From positions 21,717,918-21,781,917 of the forward strand of contig NC_090130.1 in the NCBI RefSeq assembly GCF_040581485.1: DNA of 64,000 nt, in the 5' to 3' direction. Both the position numbers and the translations under genes were made by a program. The notes below the pieces were generated by a model. It saw only the letters and a list, made by a program, of their open reading frames with translations, was not told the origin of the DNA and did no database searches. How positions within the stretch are numbered: the stretch's first letter is position 1; each line of letters opens with the position of its first letter. The stretch comes from Linepithema humile (taxonomy: Eukaryota > Arthropoda > Insecta > Hymenoptera > Formicidae). Below, one piece after another: positions 38,822 through 49,500 of the stretch.

Positions 38822-41285
38822 TTATGCCTTATTAGTTTTTTTAGGTCTTTTCGCTTTTGATGGACCATCGGATCTGTTTATGTCGGGATACATATTCTTA
38901 AACTCAGGCATTAAATCTGCTGCTTTCTTGTAGGCTTTTAAAACTGAAAACAAAGAACAAACTTATTAATTTGATATAAATTTATATATTAAAGTAATTT
39001 TTGCAAATTTTTTTCTGTGTGTATTTATATATTTTTCTTAATTTATTTGATATACAATATTAATATTACTCACAGGATTGCTCGATGGAATCGATTGGCG
39101 GAGGACCAGCTTTCTTATCTAGAGCTAATTTCTCTACTATTTGTATTTGACATTCCAAGTTGTAGGATCTGAACATATATGGATGATAATTTTCAATGTT
39201 GAGCTGATTGATGGCTTTTTTCCACAATTTGACTTCTTTATCGGATACCCGATTTTGCGTATCATAATAATATAGTGCTTTACTCTTATCTCCTATGGTT
39301 CCTAAAGCATATAATTATGCTTACTTCAGATATGAAACATTCGAAATATATTGTTGCATTATTATGTAAAATGCAATAAGAATGTTGATTTCGATAAAAC
39401 TTGATTAGTTGCTTTGCTTAAGGGTTTTGTTTGCAAGCATTTACGTTTCCTAAAAATATGTAAAATTATGCAATAATGTTACAAAAAAATGATATACCTT
39501 GGTACGCAATTTTTGATAGATAAAAACCACCCAATTCAGCATTTGGAATCATGTAGCAGAGATTGGTTTGTGTATTCATCCGCAATGTGAATGCGCAAAC
39601 AATCATTTTTCCTTTAGCAGCACATTTGTTTAATAAAGCGCCAAAAAACAAAAGATTATCTGTAAAGAGTAAAAAAAAACAATTACAATTTATTTTATTA
39701 CATAAATGTTATATTATGAATTGAGTGTGTCATCGCACATATTCAATTTTTATATATTTTAATATCTTACCTTTACGAGTGCTACTATAATCTGCTCTGA
39801 TAAAATACTTTCGCTTAACATGATATCTAAAGAGATCATTGGGTATAGGCTTTATGCCTATAACCTTTATACCTGGTGGATATAAATGTTTTATTCTGGA
39901 AAGCTCCTTTTGGAGGAAATGTAGTTTTTTACCACCAATTAACTCCTTAGTTTCTTGATGAAGGTCCTCTGGTATTATAAAAGGTAATTCCTCATTATCA
40001 CTGTTGTCCTGTAAGAAATAAAATAAATAAAACATTTTAAAAGGATAAAACTTCAAAAAAAATTTGATATACATAAGAAAAAATTTGGAACATTTGATGT
40101 GTACATTTTAAACAATTCTCAATTATGCAAAAAATATTCAAAAAATATGCACCTCCTCGTAAGAATCTTCGTTCTTGAAAAATGTTGATCTCGATAAAAC
40201 TTGATTAGTTGCTTTGCTCAAGGTTTTTGTTTGCAAGCTTCTACGTTTCCTAAAAATATGTAAAATTATGCAATAATGTTACAAAAAAATTAAAATCACT
40301 ATTATTAATATAAAAATTTACCTGCCCAGAGTACGCACAACCAAATCAAGTTCCAGACCATCACACATCTGGAAACATAAGCGGGCGATATTCTTGGATG
40401 GTGCTTTAATCTGTTGCACCAGGTCTACTAACGATGTTGTTCTATAAACATCTACCTCTATTTCTCTTGAAAGTATTTCTAAATCTTTGTAAAATTGAGC
40501 GTGCAATTCTTCCCAATTTTTTGTTAAACCAATGACATAGAATTTAATGTCTAAATTTGCTTTTATGATACGCATGATACGTTGTTTTTCATCATCTGCG
40601 AATTTAGGAGTATGACAAGTGATCAAAACTATTCTGCGCTTGGTAAGGACTGTTTTTATCTTTAAGAAGATATCCATGGCATATGACAGTGCATCACGAA
40701 GTGGATATACATCTTCAGATTTCATACTCTGTATGCCCTTCAAGCCATTTTTTGCTGCGAAAATGATTGTAATCTTAGAAAACTGTCAGATAAAAAGTAG
40801 CTGATATTCTTTAAGTACACTACGTTTATGACTAATATACTTGTAGTTGTTATTACTTAGTTTTCTGATTTGTTGCAAATCATCCAATGTGACAGCTTTC
40901 AGTTCTTGCAAGGAATGAAGATTCTTCCATTCTGGATCTATATTATTTTCTTCAGTACCAAATAATACTACACCCATCCAATCTTGCATATTCCATGCTA
41001 GTTTTTGTCGAAGAATTTGCTTATAGAGCTAAAAGAATAATGATTAATAAAATAATAATAATTATTTGTATAATTGTTATTATCATAACATTAATAAAAA
41101 TAATGTGCAATATATTTAACCTTAAAAAACTTTTGGATATGACTGCGCTGGGTTTCTGGTTCTATCTCAAACATTTTTGATGTTGCATCAACAAGAAATA
41201 ATGTAGCTTCTCTCACTCCATACCATTGGCTTGCTTGCAGATCTTCTTCCTCATCCATATTATAATCTTGGATATCAAGTGCCAT
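38822..41285 (-). CDS. Ku70: Ku70 (X-ray repair cross-complementing 6), DNA end-binding subunit
   Basis: Eight minus-strand exons join in frame: 41121-41285, 40857-41028, 40322-40754, 40153-40249, 39771-40008, 39498-39659, 39074-39301 and 38822-38943, giving 538 residues. Residues 1 to about 215 form the von Willebrand A-like domain (REATLFLVDATSKMF, MGVVLFGTEENN, RRIVLITCHTPKF). The Ku core follows (LIGGKKLHFLQKELSR, GIKVIGIKPI, NLLFFGALLNKCAAKGK, CYMIPNAELGGFYL), then the C-terminal arm (HPYMFRSYNLECQIQIVEKL). Ku70 with Ku80 forms the ring that binds DNA double-strand ends for non-homologous end joining and acts at telomeres. The chain ends in a lysine-rich tail (KAKRPKKTNKA) without the SAP domain found in vertebrates. 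The start MALD is chosen because a donor (ACAG|GTGAGT) at 41349 implies a 5' UTR exon spliced just upstream. The 40857/40754 junction is the least certain one. Confidence 0.9.
39381..39490 (-). repeat. Truncated second copy of Ku70 exon 4 and its 5' intron flank
   Basis: This 110-bp segment inside Ku70 intron 6 matches 40181-40290 with five mismatches and no gap. The source copy holds most of exon 4 (its acceptor and about 69 exonic bases) plus 41 bases of the preceding intron. The 41 intronic bases are identical in both copies and all five differences fall in the exon part. The copy keeps the acceptor (tttttag|GAAACG) but lacks the 3' end of the exon and its donor. In its original frame it reads into TAA shortly after the homology stops. 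Spliced after exon 6 (phase 1) it would also meet a stop. It therefore looks like a pseudo-exon. Confidence 0.9.
40181..40290 (-). repeat. Source copy of the Ku70 intragenic duplication
   Basis: Direct-repeat partner of 39381-39490, covering part of Ku70 exon 4 (40153-40249) and the adjoining intron. The offset between the two copies is exactly 800 bp. Confidence 0.9.
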
Positions 41286-41348
41286 TTTTGCTATCAACGC
41301 TATCAATACAATTTGTCAGTATTTTATTATCAACACCTTTTTACTCAC

Positions 41349-41480
41349 CTGTTCAAATCGTGTATAGAAACAGTTTCGCCATGGTTCAAGTAACATGCTT
41401 GAGAGTCGTCTGATTTTCTTACAGCAAAATACCTCCAGAAGCCACAAGATGCCGACACAATTAATTTTGTGCGCCTGTAT
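41349..41480 (-). other. Putative 5' UTR exon of Ku70
   Basis: On the minus strand a strong donor (GAACAG|GTGAGT) sits at 41349/41348, followed within about 55 nt by acceptor-like ttgatag sequences and the Ku70 ATG at 41285. The intron would be very short. The upstream limit is a guess. Confidence 0.4.
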
Positions 41481-42324
41481 GTATAAGTTTAAAAATATAC
41501 GTTTAGTTAAACAGATAAATAGCAATATATATATATTAATTTATCTTATTAAATATAATTTTGATAACTATAGAAATTGTATTTTTTTCCTTAAAACGTG
41601 AATTTGTTTACATAGGTATTGCTCAGAAAATATGAAAGCAATAAAAAACTATTAATATAATTTTATATGATATAAATTATATATATCTCTTAGTAGTTAG
41701 ATTACCTTTTTAGTTTACTCAAATAAATATTTTGATATATCAACTATCACACATCTATCACACTTGTCAGTCTTGAGTTTTAAAATATGTATTTTAGTAA
41801 ACATTAACAAAGATAAACTACAAACTAATATTAATTTTTTAAAGACTAATATTCTATATATTTTTATCTGAGTATAAGGCATAAATGTAATAATAATGCT
41901 ATTAATATTTGTAGTATTAATATTAGAATACTAAATAACACTAAGCTATATTGTTTGTGAACACAGTTTTATTATTAAAATACTATTTCCATTTAACAGT
42001 ATTATTAAGTAGAAAATGAAAATTAGTTTTGTATTACATTAAACATAATAAATGTTGAGAATTGCTTTACAAATATGTGAAAATATAGTATTTGTTATTC
42101 CTTAATGATATGTCATATCTTGGTCTTTCATAAACTTAGAATATCTATATATATCACACACTAAGCATACTTATATATTAATTACTATGTATCTTATCTA
42201 ATTTATCTATTAATTACTTATATCTTATCAAATTTTTTTTATAACTTTTAATTATTTTTATCTATCTTGTTTATGTTTTAATCTGTAACTTTACTTAATC
42301 TAGAAGAAAATAGTCGTATTATCT
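41481..42324. other. AT-rich spacer between Ku70 and the small Cys-rich gene; no gene seen
   Basis: Very AT-rich sequence with short degenerate repeats such as tatcttatctaatttatc near 42190-42210. It probably carries the 3' UTR of the upstream minus-strand gene. Confidence 0.5.
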
Positions 42325-42730
42325 TCAAAACTCTGTTAGCATGAAGTCATAGCTCTTGCAGCGTGGACACTGAGCATGGTCGTATAAAAAAACAATCTGT
42401 ACAATAAAAAATACATAATAATAATTATGATATTAATAACATGCCTTATGCCTGCAATGGCATTTTTATTTTTAATCTTTGAATTAAAAATTATTATGAA
42501 GTATACATTATATTAAGAAAATAAAATAAATGTTAAAGCAATATTAGTATATTAACCTTAGGATGTTGTGGACAAGGGTATCTCACTCTTCCTTTAGTCC
42601 AAAATCCACAACCATTGCATATAATATTAGAATGTGGTCTATAACAAATACATTCTGATGTATTTGTATTTGGAGAACTTTTTGTAAGAATTTTTGCATT
42701 GTTCTTCATGATGTACTCATGTGATTCCAT
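42325..42730 (-). CDS. Small cysteine-rich, probably zinc-binding protein
   Basis: Two minus-strand exons, 42557-42730 and 42325-42396, join at phase 0 to give 81 residues. The second half is dense in cysteine and histidine: ECICYRPHS, NIICNGCGFW, YPCPQHPK, and CPRCKSYDF in exon 2. Two CxxC knuckles (CNGC, CPRC) plus further Cys/His residues suggest one or two structural zinc sites. It ends MLTEF. I recall a small insect family annotated as CG13380 with this look, but I cannot confirm identity, and no function is known to me. Support for a real gene comes from the clean donor (CATCCTAAG|GTTAAT), the acceptor (attgtacag) and the continuation of the zinc pattern across the splice. An acceptor (tttcag) at 42761-42762 and a donor at 43082 point to a separate 5' UTR exon. 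Confidence 0.75.
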
Positions 42731-43081
42731 ATTTTTTTAATTATACAAAATTCAGAAGTACTGAAACTAATAAATAGGATTATATATCATCCAGCATAAA
42801 GTCATATCTCATTTCACTTTTTAAATTAAGTAATTAAGTTGCACGATTAAATTAAGTGGTTATTTGTAAGATCGCGTTGGTATGCAAACAATAGAAATAT
42901 TGTAATTTTTATAAAAGTAAATATAAAATAATTGAAATTTACGTCCTACAGGAAAACAACGATGACAATGAACATGGTAGTCAGTTCTGAGAGGTTTGAT
43001 TAGATCGACATAGATCGAAGATTTCAATCACCATAAATTATTCTAATTAATAGTAAGAGAACAATAAAATAAATGGCTTAC

Positions 43082-43250
43082 CTGAATAGACACAATATGT
43101 ATACCCCCGCAAACTGTGAAGTTCGGAATCTACTGTCCACTGGCCTACGTGCTTCCTTTAACTTTCATACGTCTTCTGAATAAGGACGAAAACAAAACAA
43201 ACAATAGAGCGAAGTATGCGCCGCAACTTTTTCGCGCATCGTTTTCCGCT
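43082..43250 (-). other. Putative 5' UTR exon of the small Cys-rich gene
   Basis: On the minus strand a strong donor (ATTCAG|GTAAGC) lies at 43082/43081 and would splice to the acceptor at 42761-42762, 30 nt ahead of the ATG. The upstream limit is not visible and is a guess. Confidence 0.4.
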
Positions 43251-46200
43251 CTATCTAGTTCTGTTATGAAGTTCAAATCATAGATGCATTATGTGACGGT
43301 TAGGATTTTTAATAAAAAATTGCATTAAAAGTAGTGTTAAGTTAGAATATATCACGGCGTGTATAATGTGTGGTTTCTATAAAAAGTTTGGTGAACTACA
43401 AAGAATAAAAGGATTCAGAATTAGAAGGATCAACGATCGAAAGAGAAGGACAATCGAATTTATTGGAGATTGGAGGTTATGCAAGTAAGAAAATCAGAAA
43501 AAGGTATGTTTAGATCTAATTAATGTATTTTATATTTTCTCGCGTATATACAAAAACATATACGTGATTGTGTAATTACAGTGTTCCGATGTAATTTCTC
43601 TCGTTACACTTTCGATATCGTATGATAATTTTTGACATTCTGTAAAAATAACGACAATTAAATCCATACATAATCAGATAATATTAATCGTTATTTCTTT
43701 CATTCTCTCGTTGAATTGCTATTATGCGTTTTTAACAATTTTGAAAAACTTTGTATTAAGTCGAAACACTAGCACATACAAAAGGAATTTATTCAACGTT
43801 ACATTCTATTCTCATTTTACATCGTTTTATATTCTATATAACTAACACGTATTTTTTCGTTTTATCCAAATTCGTTCTTTGATTTTCTTAGGCGAATAAA
43901 AGACCATTTAGTACGGATTTTCTCTTCTAAGAGAATAGAGTTTAGTTTATTCTTTTCTCGATCAATATTTTTTTTGACATGTCGACTTCGCATTATTTTT
44001 CATTGCGATGAAAATCGATATATATCTCTATCTTGTAATTGTAGAAGGAAGGGTATATGCGACTCTTTTTCGATCAGGGTCGTATTATGTATCGAGAGAG
44101 AGAAAGAGAGAGGTTTCCCTCTCACGCTTAACATCTATATATATAAACAACAATAAAGATATTTCATAAAAATATATCAGTGCCTGTCACTTCCGTGAAT
44201 ACTGGAGTTTCATTCTTACAGAACTTGTATTGTAACGGTGTCCCGTGTGAAAAGTTACAAAATTTTAGTGCTACAATAAATCTCTGTATCTTGTCGTAAG
44301 ATAACGGTCAAGCTGTGAGATATATTTGAGGATATTTCTAGAAGAAAGTATTTTTTTTATAATGAAGTATGATTTAAAAAAATATCAACTGAAAAATTAT
44401 TGCCGTTACGTTACTGCAAGGCATCAGAGAGCTGAAAAAAAAATCAGAGCTGAAATCAAAACGCTGTATTTATTTATAATTTGCACATCGTATGGAAGAC
44501 AAATCGCAAGATCAGTCAACGTGAACGCGAGAAAAAATAAATATTCTCTTTTTTTTTTGGTTGCCTGCACTCGTCTACATTTGTGTGTCATAAAATTTTC
44601 CTTCATATATAAGCTTTGATTTTTAAATAACTTCAAGTTCACGGGGACACCGTTTAGGTACATGGAGTATATAGGAAACTTCACTTCTTGAAAAATGTAT
44701 TGTAAGAGTATATGATAAAAATAATTTACATTTACACATGATTTTTCTCTCGGATATCTTACGTATAAAAGTACTTCGGTATTTAATTGGCATTTAGTTG
44801 CGAGCATCTCGCGTCTCGTAGATATTCTCGTCGTTCGAGCTAGCAAAGCGATTTTTACAGCAGTGTGATATAAAAGTTAAAGATCTTCATGAATTTCTCG
44901 CGGAAAAATCGAAATGTCAATATTTGTGCAAAATAATAAGTGATAGTTTCGGAACTTTTATATTCCATGGAACGATTGTGCATCTAACGCTAGGTTGTTC
45001 TTCGAGATTTATACTTCTGCATAATCTTTGGTCCTTTCTTTCCATTTGACCAGCTATCTCCCTCTTCTGTCCGACATCCTCCACTTTATCTTGCGCGTTT
45101 TGATTTAGCATAATAAAATACGCATTTCTTTTTATTTTAGCATAATAACATATAATTTTGTGAATTGCTATTCATATCGTTGTGAGTAAAAAAAAGTTAC
45201 TACGCAGAGAAAAAATTTTTATATAAATAATTAAATTTTCATTTCTTTTTTGACACACGTCACAAATGTTGAAATAATTTTAAAAATATTCATGTTAAAA
45301 TAAGTTCGCGCAAAAATGGGAGGCAAAGCGAAAATACATTTCTCAGTAAGATTCGCTGGCTACGTAAAATATCATCTTATCAGCGCGTTACATTAAATTT
45401 TAGCAAACCTACATTTTGCTAAAAATATTCCAATAAATATTTTGCAATATATTTACGATCTTTATCAGTGAACAAATATATCATCTTTCATCAGGTACAG
45501 AAGCTATAACAGCTCACAAGTTTAACTTGATGACATCTGCGAAACGTGGGACTTGATACAGTTCGCTTGGCACGCGGTTCTGATTCACAGAACTTCTGAA
45601 TGACCGTCTGATTCGCGGATCGATTCGCAGAATATAAACGCAATCGCACGGTTGTATTCACACGTACGATGCAATTACAGGCAAAATGCTTGGACCGCAC
45701 AGAGAGAACTTCCCTTTATATCTCGATACAACAAATACTAATTTACATTTGAGGCGGAATATTATTTATGCGGAGCGCGATTTAATTCGGATAAATCGAC
45801 AAACGAATCACTCTCTTGCTTAAATTATTTCATATCGTTAAAATGGCGATTCTGTTCTAACATCGCGAAAAATTCAGCACCGCTCTCTTACATCAATTAT
45901 GTCTAGCAACTTGAACAGCCATAGAAACATTAATCGCACAATTTTCTCTTATTAAACGATTTCTTCAAAGACACGCCGCATTATTAGTACAACTTTAAAT
46001 ATATCTGGTTTTGTTTTCATTGGTTCTTCCATTATTTATTACAATATAATGTCCGTGTTTTTTATATATATATATATAGCACCACGTTTTTTATATAATG
46101 CTGCTTAATTAAACCCGTCTTTAATCAAGAACACCAAGTTTTGTTTTCAAGAATTTAAATGCAATACGATGAATTTTAGAGATTGAGAATGTTAAATTCA

Positions 46201-46523
46201 TATTTAATATAAGAATATGAGTATATGAGAATATGAATATTAAAGAAAGAAAGTATGGAGAAGTGTAGAAGCGTAAACAAAGAGTTTTAAGTACATCTTA
46301 AGTGATTGAAAACGAACACATTATCTCAATGGAAACTTAATGTCAATCTTAATTATTAAATATTGAACATTGTAAATTACCGAACGACGATTATGACTTC
46401 CGTTTCATTCGCGTTAAGTTCCTCCAAGAATAAAGTTCAATGATTTGCGAACATTTGTACGAAATACTTTGTACACAATGACGAAAGAGATCTGCGGATT
46501 CCCGTTTCTGTTCCGCGAACGAT
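43251..46523. other. Gap between the small Cys-rich gene and the GPCR; no protein gene supported
   Basis: An open frame of 140 codons at 44424-44846 (-) has no recognisable motif and biased codons, so it is not called. A donor-like site (GTTATGCAA|GTAAGA) near 43485 (+) could belong to an unannotated plus-strand transcript starting in the divergent region near 43.3 kb. The right end, from about 45.7 kb, is likely 3' UTR of the GPCR. A short (TA)n run ends at 46078. Confidence 0.4.
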
Positions 46524-49500
46524 TCACACTCTGACGCCGACGCCGTTGTCGCTCTTGATCTCCGACACGACGTCGAATGTGGGGGTGCAGATGTCGGTGG
46601 GCGTGGGGATGGCGAGGGGTGCCAGTCGCGGATTCCTCTTGACCGGTGGATCCTTCAGGATGTAATTCGTGCAGGGTCGAACGCGCAATCGGCTCGAGTG
46701 CACAGCCGGCTCCAGTCTGAGAATCGCGCAGGAACGCGTCGACAGCTGCCTGGCGGTGCGATGATGCACCGACTCGGTGGATCTGCTCTGTAGAGTCGCC
46801 TCGAACACGCATCTCTTCAGGTTCATCGTCGACATCGAGTTGTACGCCGACGTGTTGTTGTCGCGTTCGGAATCGGGCGTGTAATCGGGCGTAAAGACCG
46901 GCTCGGTCTCCTCGAAGGACGTGAAGATGTCGGAGTCGGGCACGGACGGCGCGCTGAAGAAGGATTCGCGTAGGGACGATGTCAGGGCGTCGGGGCACAT
47001 GAATGGGTCCAAGGACGTGAGGTCGTTGAGATCGCTGCCGCTGTTGCAGGTTTGAAAATCGTTGACCGAGTAGGATGACGGGAACGTTTGGTGCTCCGTC
47101 ACGTTCGACAGGACCTCCTGGCTTCTGGACGATTCCGACCATTTCGAATCGGACGGTCGTCTCGAGCTGAACCTGGTGGAATCGTGTTCCGCGAAAATGG
47201 GTTCCGGTAATCTCGCGTCTTTGCTCCTGTCGGAGTTCTTCAGCAACGCTTCGAACAGATCGATCGGCTCCAACGTCGGCGTGTTGCTGAATGGAGGATC
47301 GTTCGTCTGGCCGTCGTTTCGCTCGAGCGGCTCGCTGAAGTCCTCGATGTTGAGCAGTACGGTTGGTATCACCGGATCCGAATGTCTCACGGGACTGCTC
47401 TTCTTGCCGAGGGGCGACTTGACGCGCTGCGTGACGACTTGGACGGCGGGTCTTGGTATCCCGAGACTCTGCGCCTCCTCGTTTTGGAGTAAGGTCGAGG
47501 GCAGAGGATCTATGGGACTCGGCGGTTCCGAGTGTATCGTCGGCACGATCAGGGAATCCATCAAGTTGGAAGGCTCAAGTAGGGTCGCGCGGCGCGTCGT
47601 CGGATCGATCGTGTTGATCGACTCGGAGTGCTTCAGCATGTCCAAGTTTCTACGAGTTTGTGTCACGACTCTGGCAGTATGGTCCGCTTTATGCGCGCTC
47701 CTCGGCGGCGGATCTAGGTTAATGAGATTCGCCAATTTGTTGGGCGTGATAGTGACATGCGGCACGCTCGGTGATGCGCTTCGCCGGGGAGTGCTCAATT
47801 CGGAAGTCGGCCGGGCGCTGTTCGGCGCCGACGACGACGACGCGGAGAAGCCGCTTCGTAATTTGAGCTTTAGATTCGGGCTCATGCGCCCGAAATGACG
47901 GAATTTCGGTCGCGGATGCGGCGAGGCCTTGCTGGACCTCCGTTGCTCCTCTATCTGCCGACAAAGCATCATCGCGTGCCTCGCCAGCGCGGCCTCGTAT
48001 CCGTGATGGAGATTCTGCACGGAGAAGCCGCGATGACTCTCCGCGCCGCTTTCGTTCGTCGGGAAGAGCTTCACGCTTGCCCCGGAAGCGTGCGCCGTGG
48101 CCGCTTTCAAGTTGGAGTCCGACATAGACGACATATTCGAATTCCGCTGCTGACAGACGATGTTATTGCGACGCATCGCTTCGTTGAAGTCCTTGGCGTC
48201 CGCCACGGGAGTGTCGGTGTTCAGCATCGGGTCCGACAGCGCGTTCAGCTGGAGGAACTTGCGGCTGCCGTGCGCCCCGTCGCTCTTCAGGTTCTGATAA
48301 GAGATGAACTTGGGCTCGCAGATCAGCGGGAAGTTTTTGCCGTGCATCCGCTTGTGATTCAGTCGTCGAAGATGCCGGATCTTGTTGAAGGTCGGGTCGA
48401 GCAGGTACTTGAGATTCTTGATCTTGTCGATGTTATGATTTGAGTCGATCACGTGGTTGCGATCGATGATGTACTTCGGGTCGAGCATCTTCGTCAGATC
48501 GTGAATGTCCTCCTCGATTATGTCGACCGGTCGGCTGCTGCAGGACGCGATGTGGTCGATGTCATTCTTTTCAGGAGAGATGTCGACATGCCTGCTTGAC
48601 ACCTCCAAGCACTTTCTACTGGCGCAAAGAACGTTGTGTTGCTTACCAACGGCGAAGCAATCCTCCACGGGCGGATGTCGGCTGTCGTTGCTATCGTTGT
48701 TCACCTCGGCTAGCTCGAGATTCGTGTTGGTTCCGCGTCGCGTCGGCGAACAGCCGTAACGGCTCGGCATCACGCCGAACAGAGCGATCAGATCTTCGGC
48801 GATTTTCCCGGCGGCGACGCGCATCTCGCCGTGATGGAACGCGTAGATCCAGGGGTTCGCGCTGCTGTGCGCGAGGATCGGCAGGCCCAGCCACACCACC
48901 GCCCATTCCGACAGGATGTTGGTGCCGCAGAAAATATCCACCAGCATGCAAGTCTGAAAAGTGAGACGAGCTCGTTCGGCATAATCGTTATCGATCTGCA
49001 GCCGCTATGAGGTCACGACCGCGGCAAAAAGGATTTTTGCAATAAAGTTGCTGAAAGACATCGATTTCCGAAGAAACATTTGAAGCGTGAAAGCCGATAC
49101 GACCGCCGGCGCACCCTTTGAAGTCTCCCTTACCCCGAGTATGAAAATCATTTCACGATGCATCGCGTGTCCTTTTTGAGCGTAGCGAGCTTCTAAAAGC
49201 GGAACATAAAGATCGTTTCGTCCCCGCGCCGCGCGAGTTGAATTTATTTTAACGTAGCCCGAGGCCGCGCGCAAGTTTCCCTCAATGTGCCGGCGAAACT
49301 CGTGACGTGATAAACGATTTCTTTCTGCGATTCGATCTGTACTCTCAATTAAATTGTGCCAATTTATCTAAAAGTTTTCGCGTTAAGGACGAACTCGGTA
49401 TATTCAACTTTGGAAATGTTACGCAATTGTTTTGCCGCTTGGTTTTTTTAACGACGTAGCGCACGTAAAAAGTAACAAAAGGAACGAGATTAAAGTGCCG

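Noticed and set aside
44424..44846. 140-codon minus-strand open frame
   Set aside because: No recognisable motif, no supporting splice sites and AT-rich composition. It could be a decayed element, but I cannot support it.
46414..47142. 242-codon minus-strand open frame
   Set aside because: Out of frame with the GPCR tail over the same bases. Its Arg/His-rich translation is typical of a shadow frame.
47176..48443. Two long plus-strand open frames (240 and 182 codons)
   Set aside because: They lie antisense to the GC-rich GPCR tail exon, whose minus-strand frame is continuous with the seven-helix exons.
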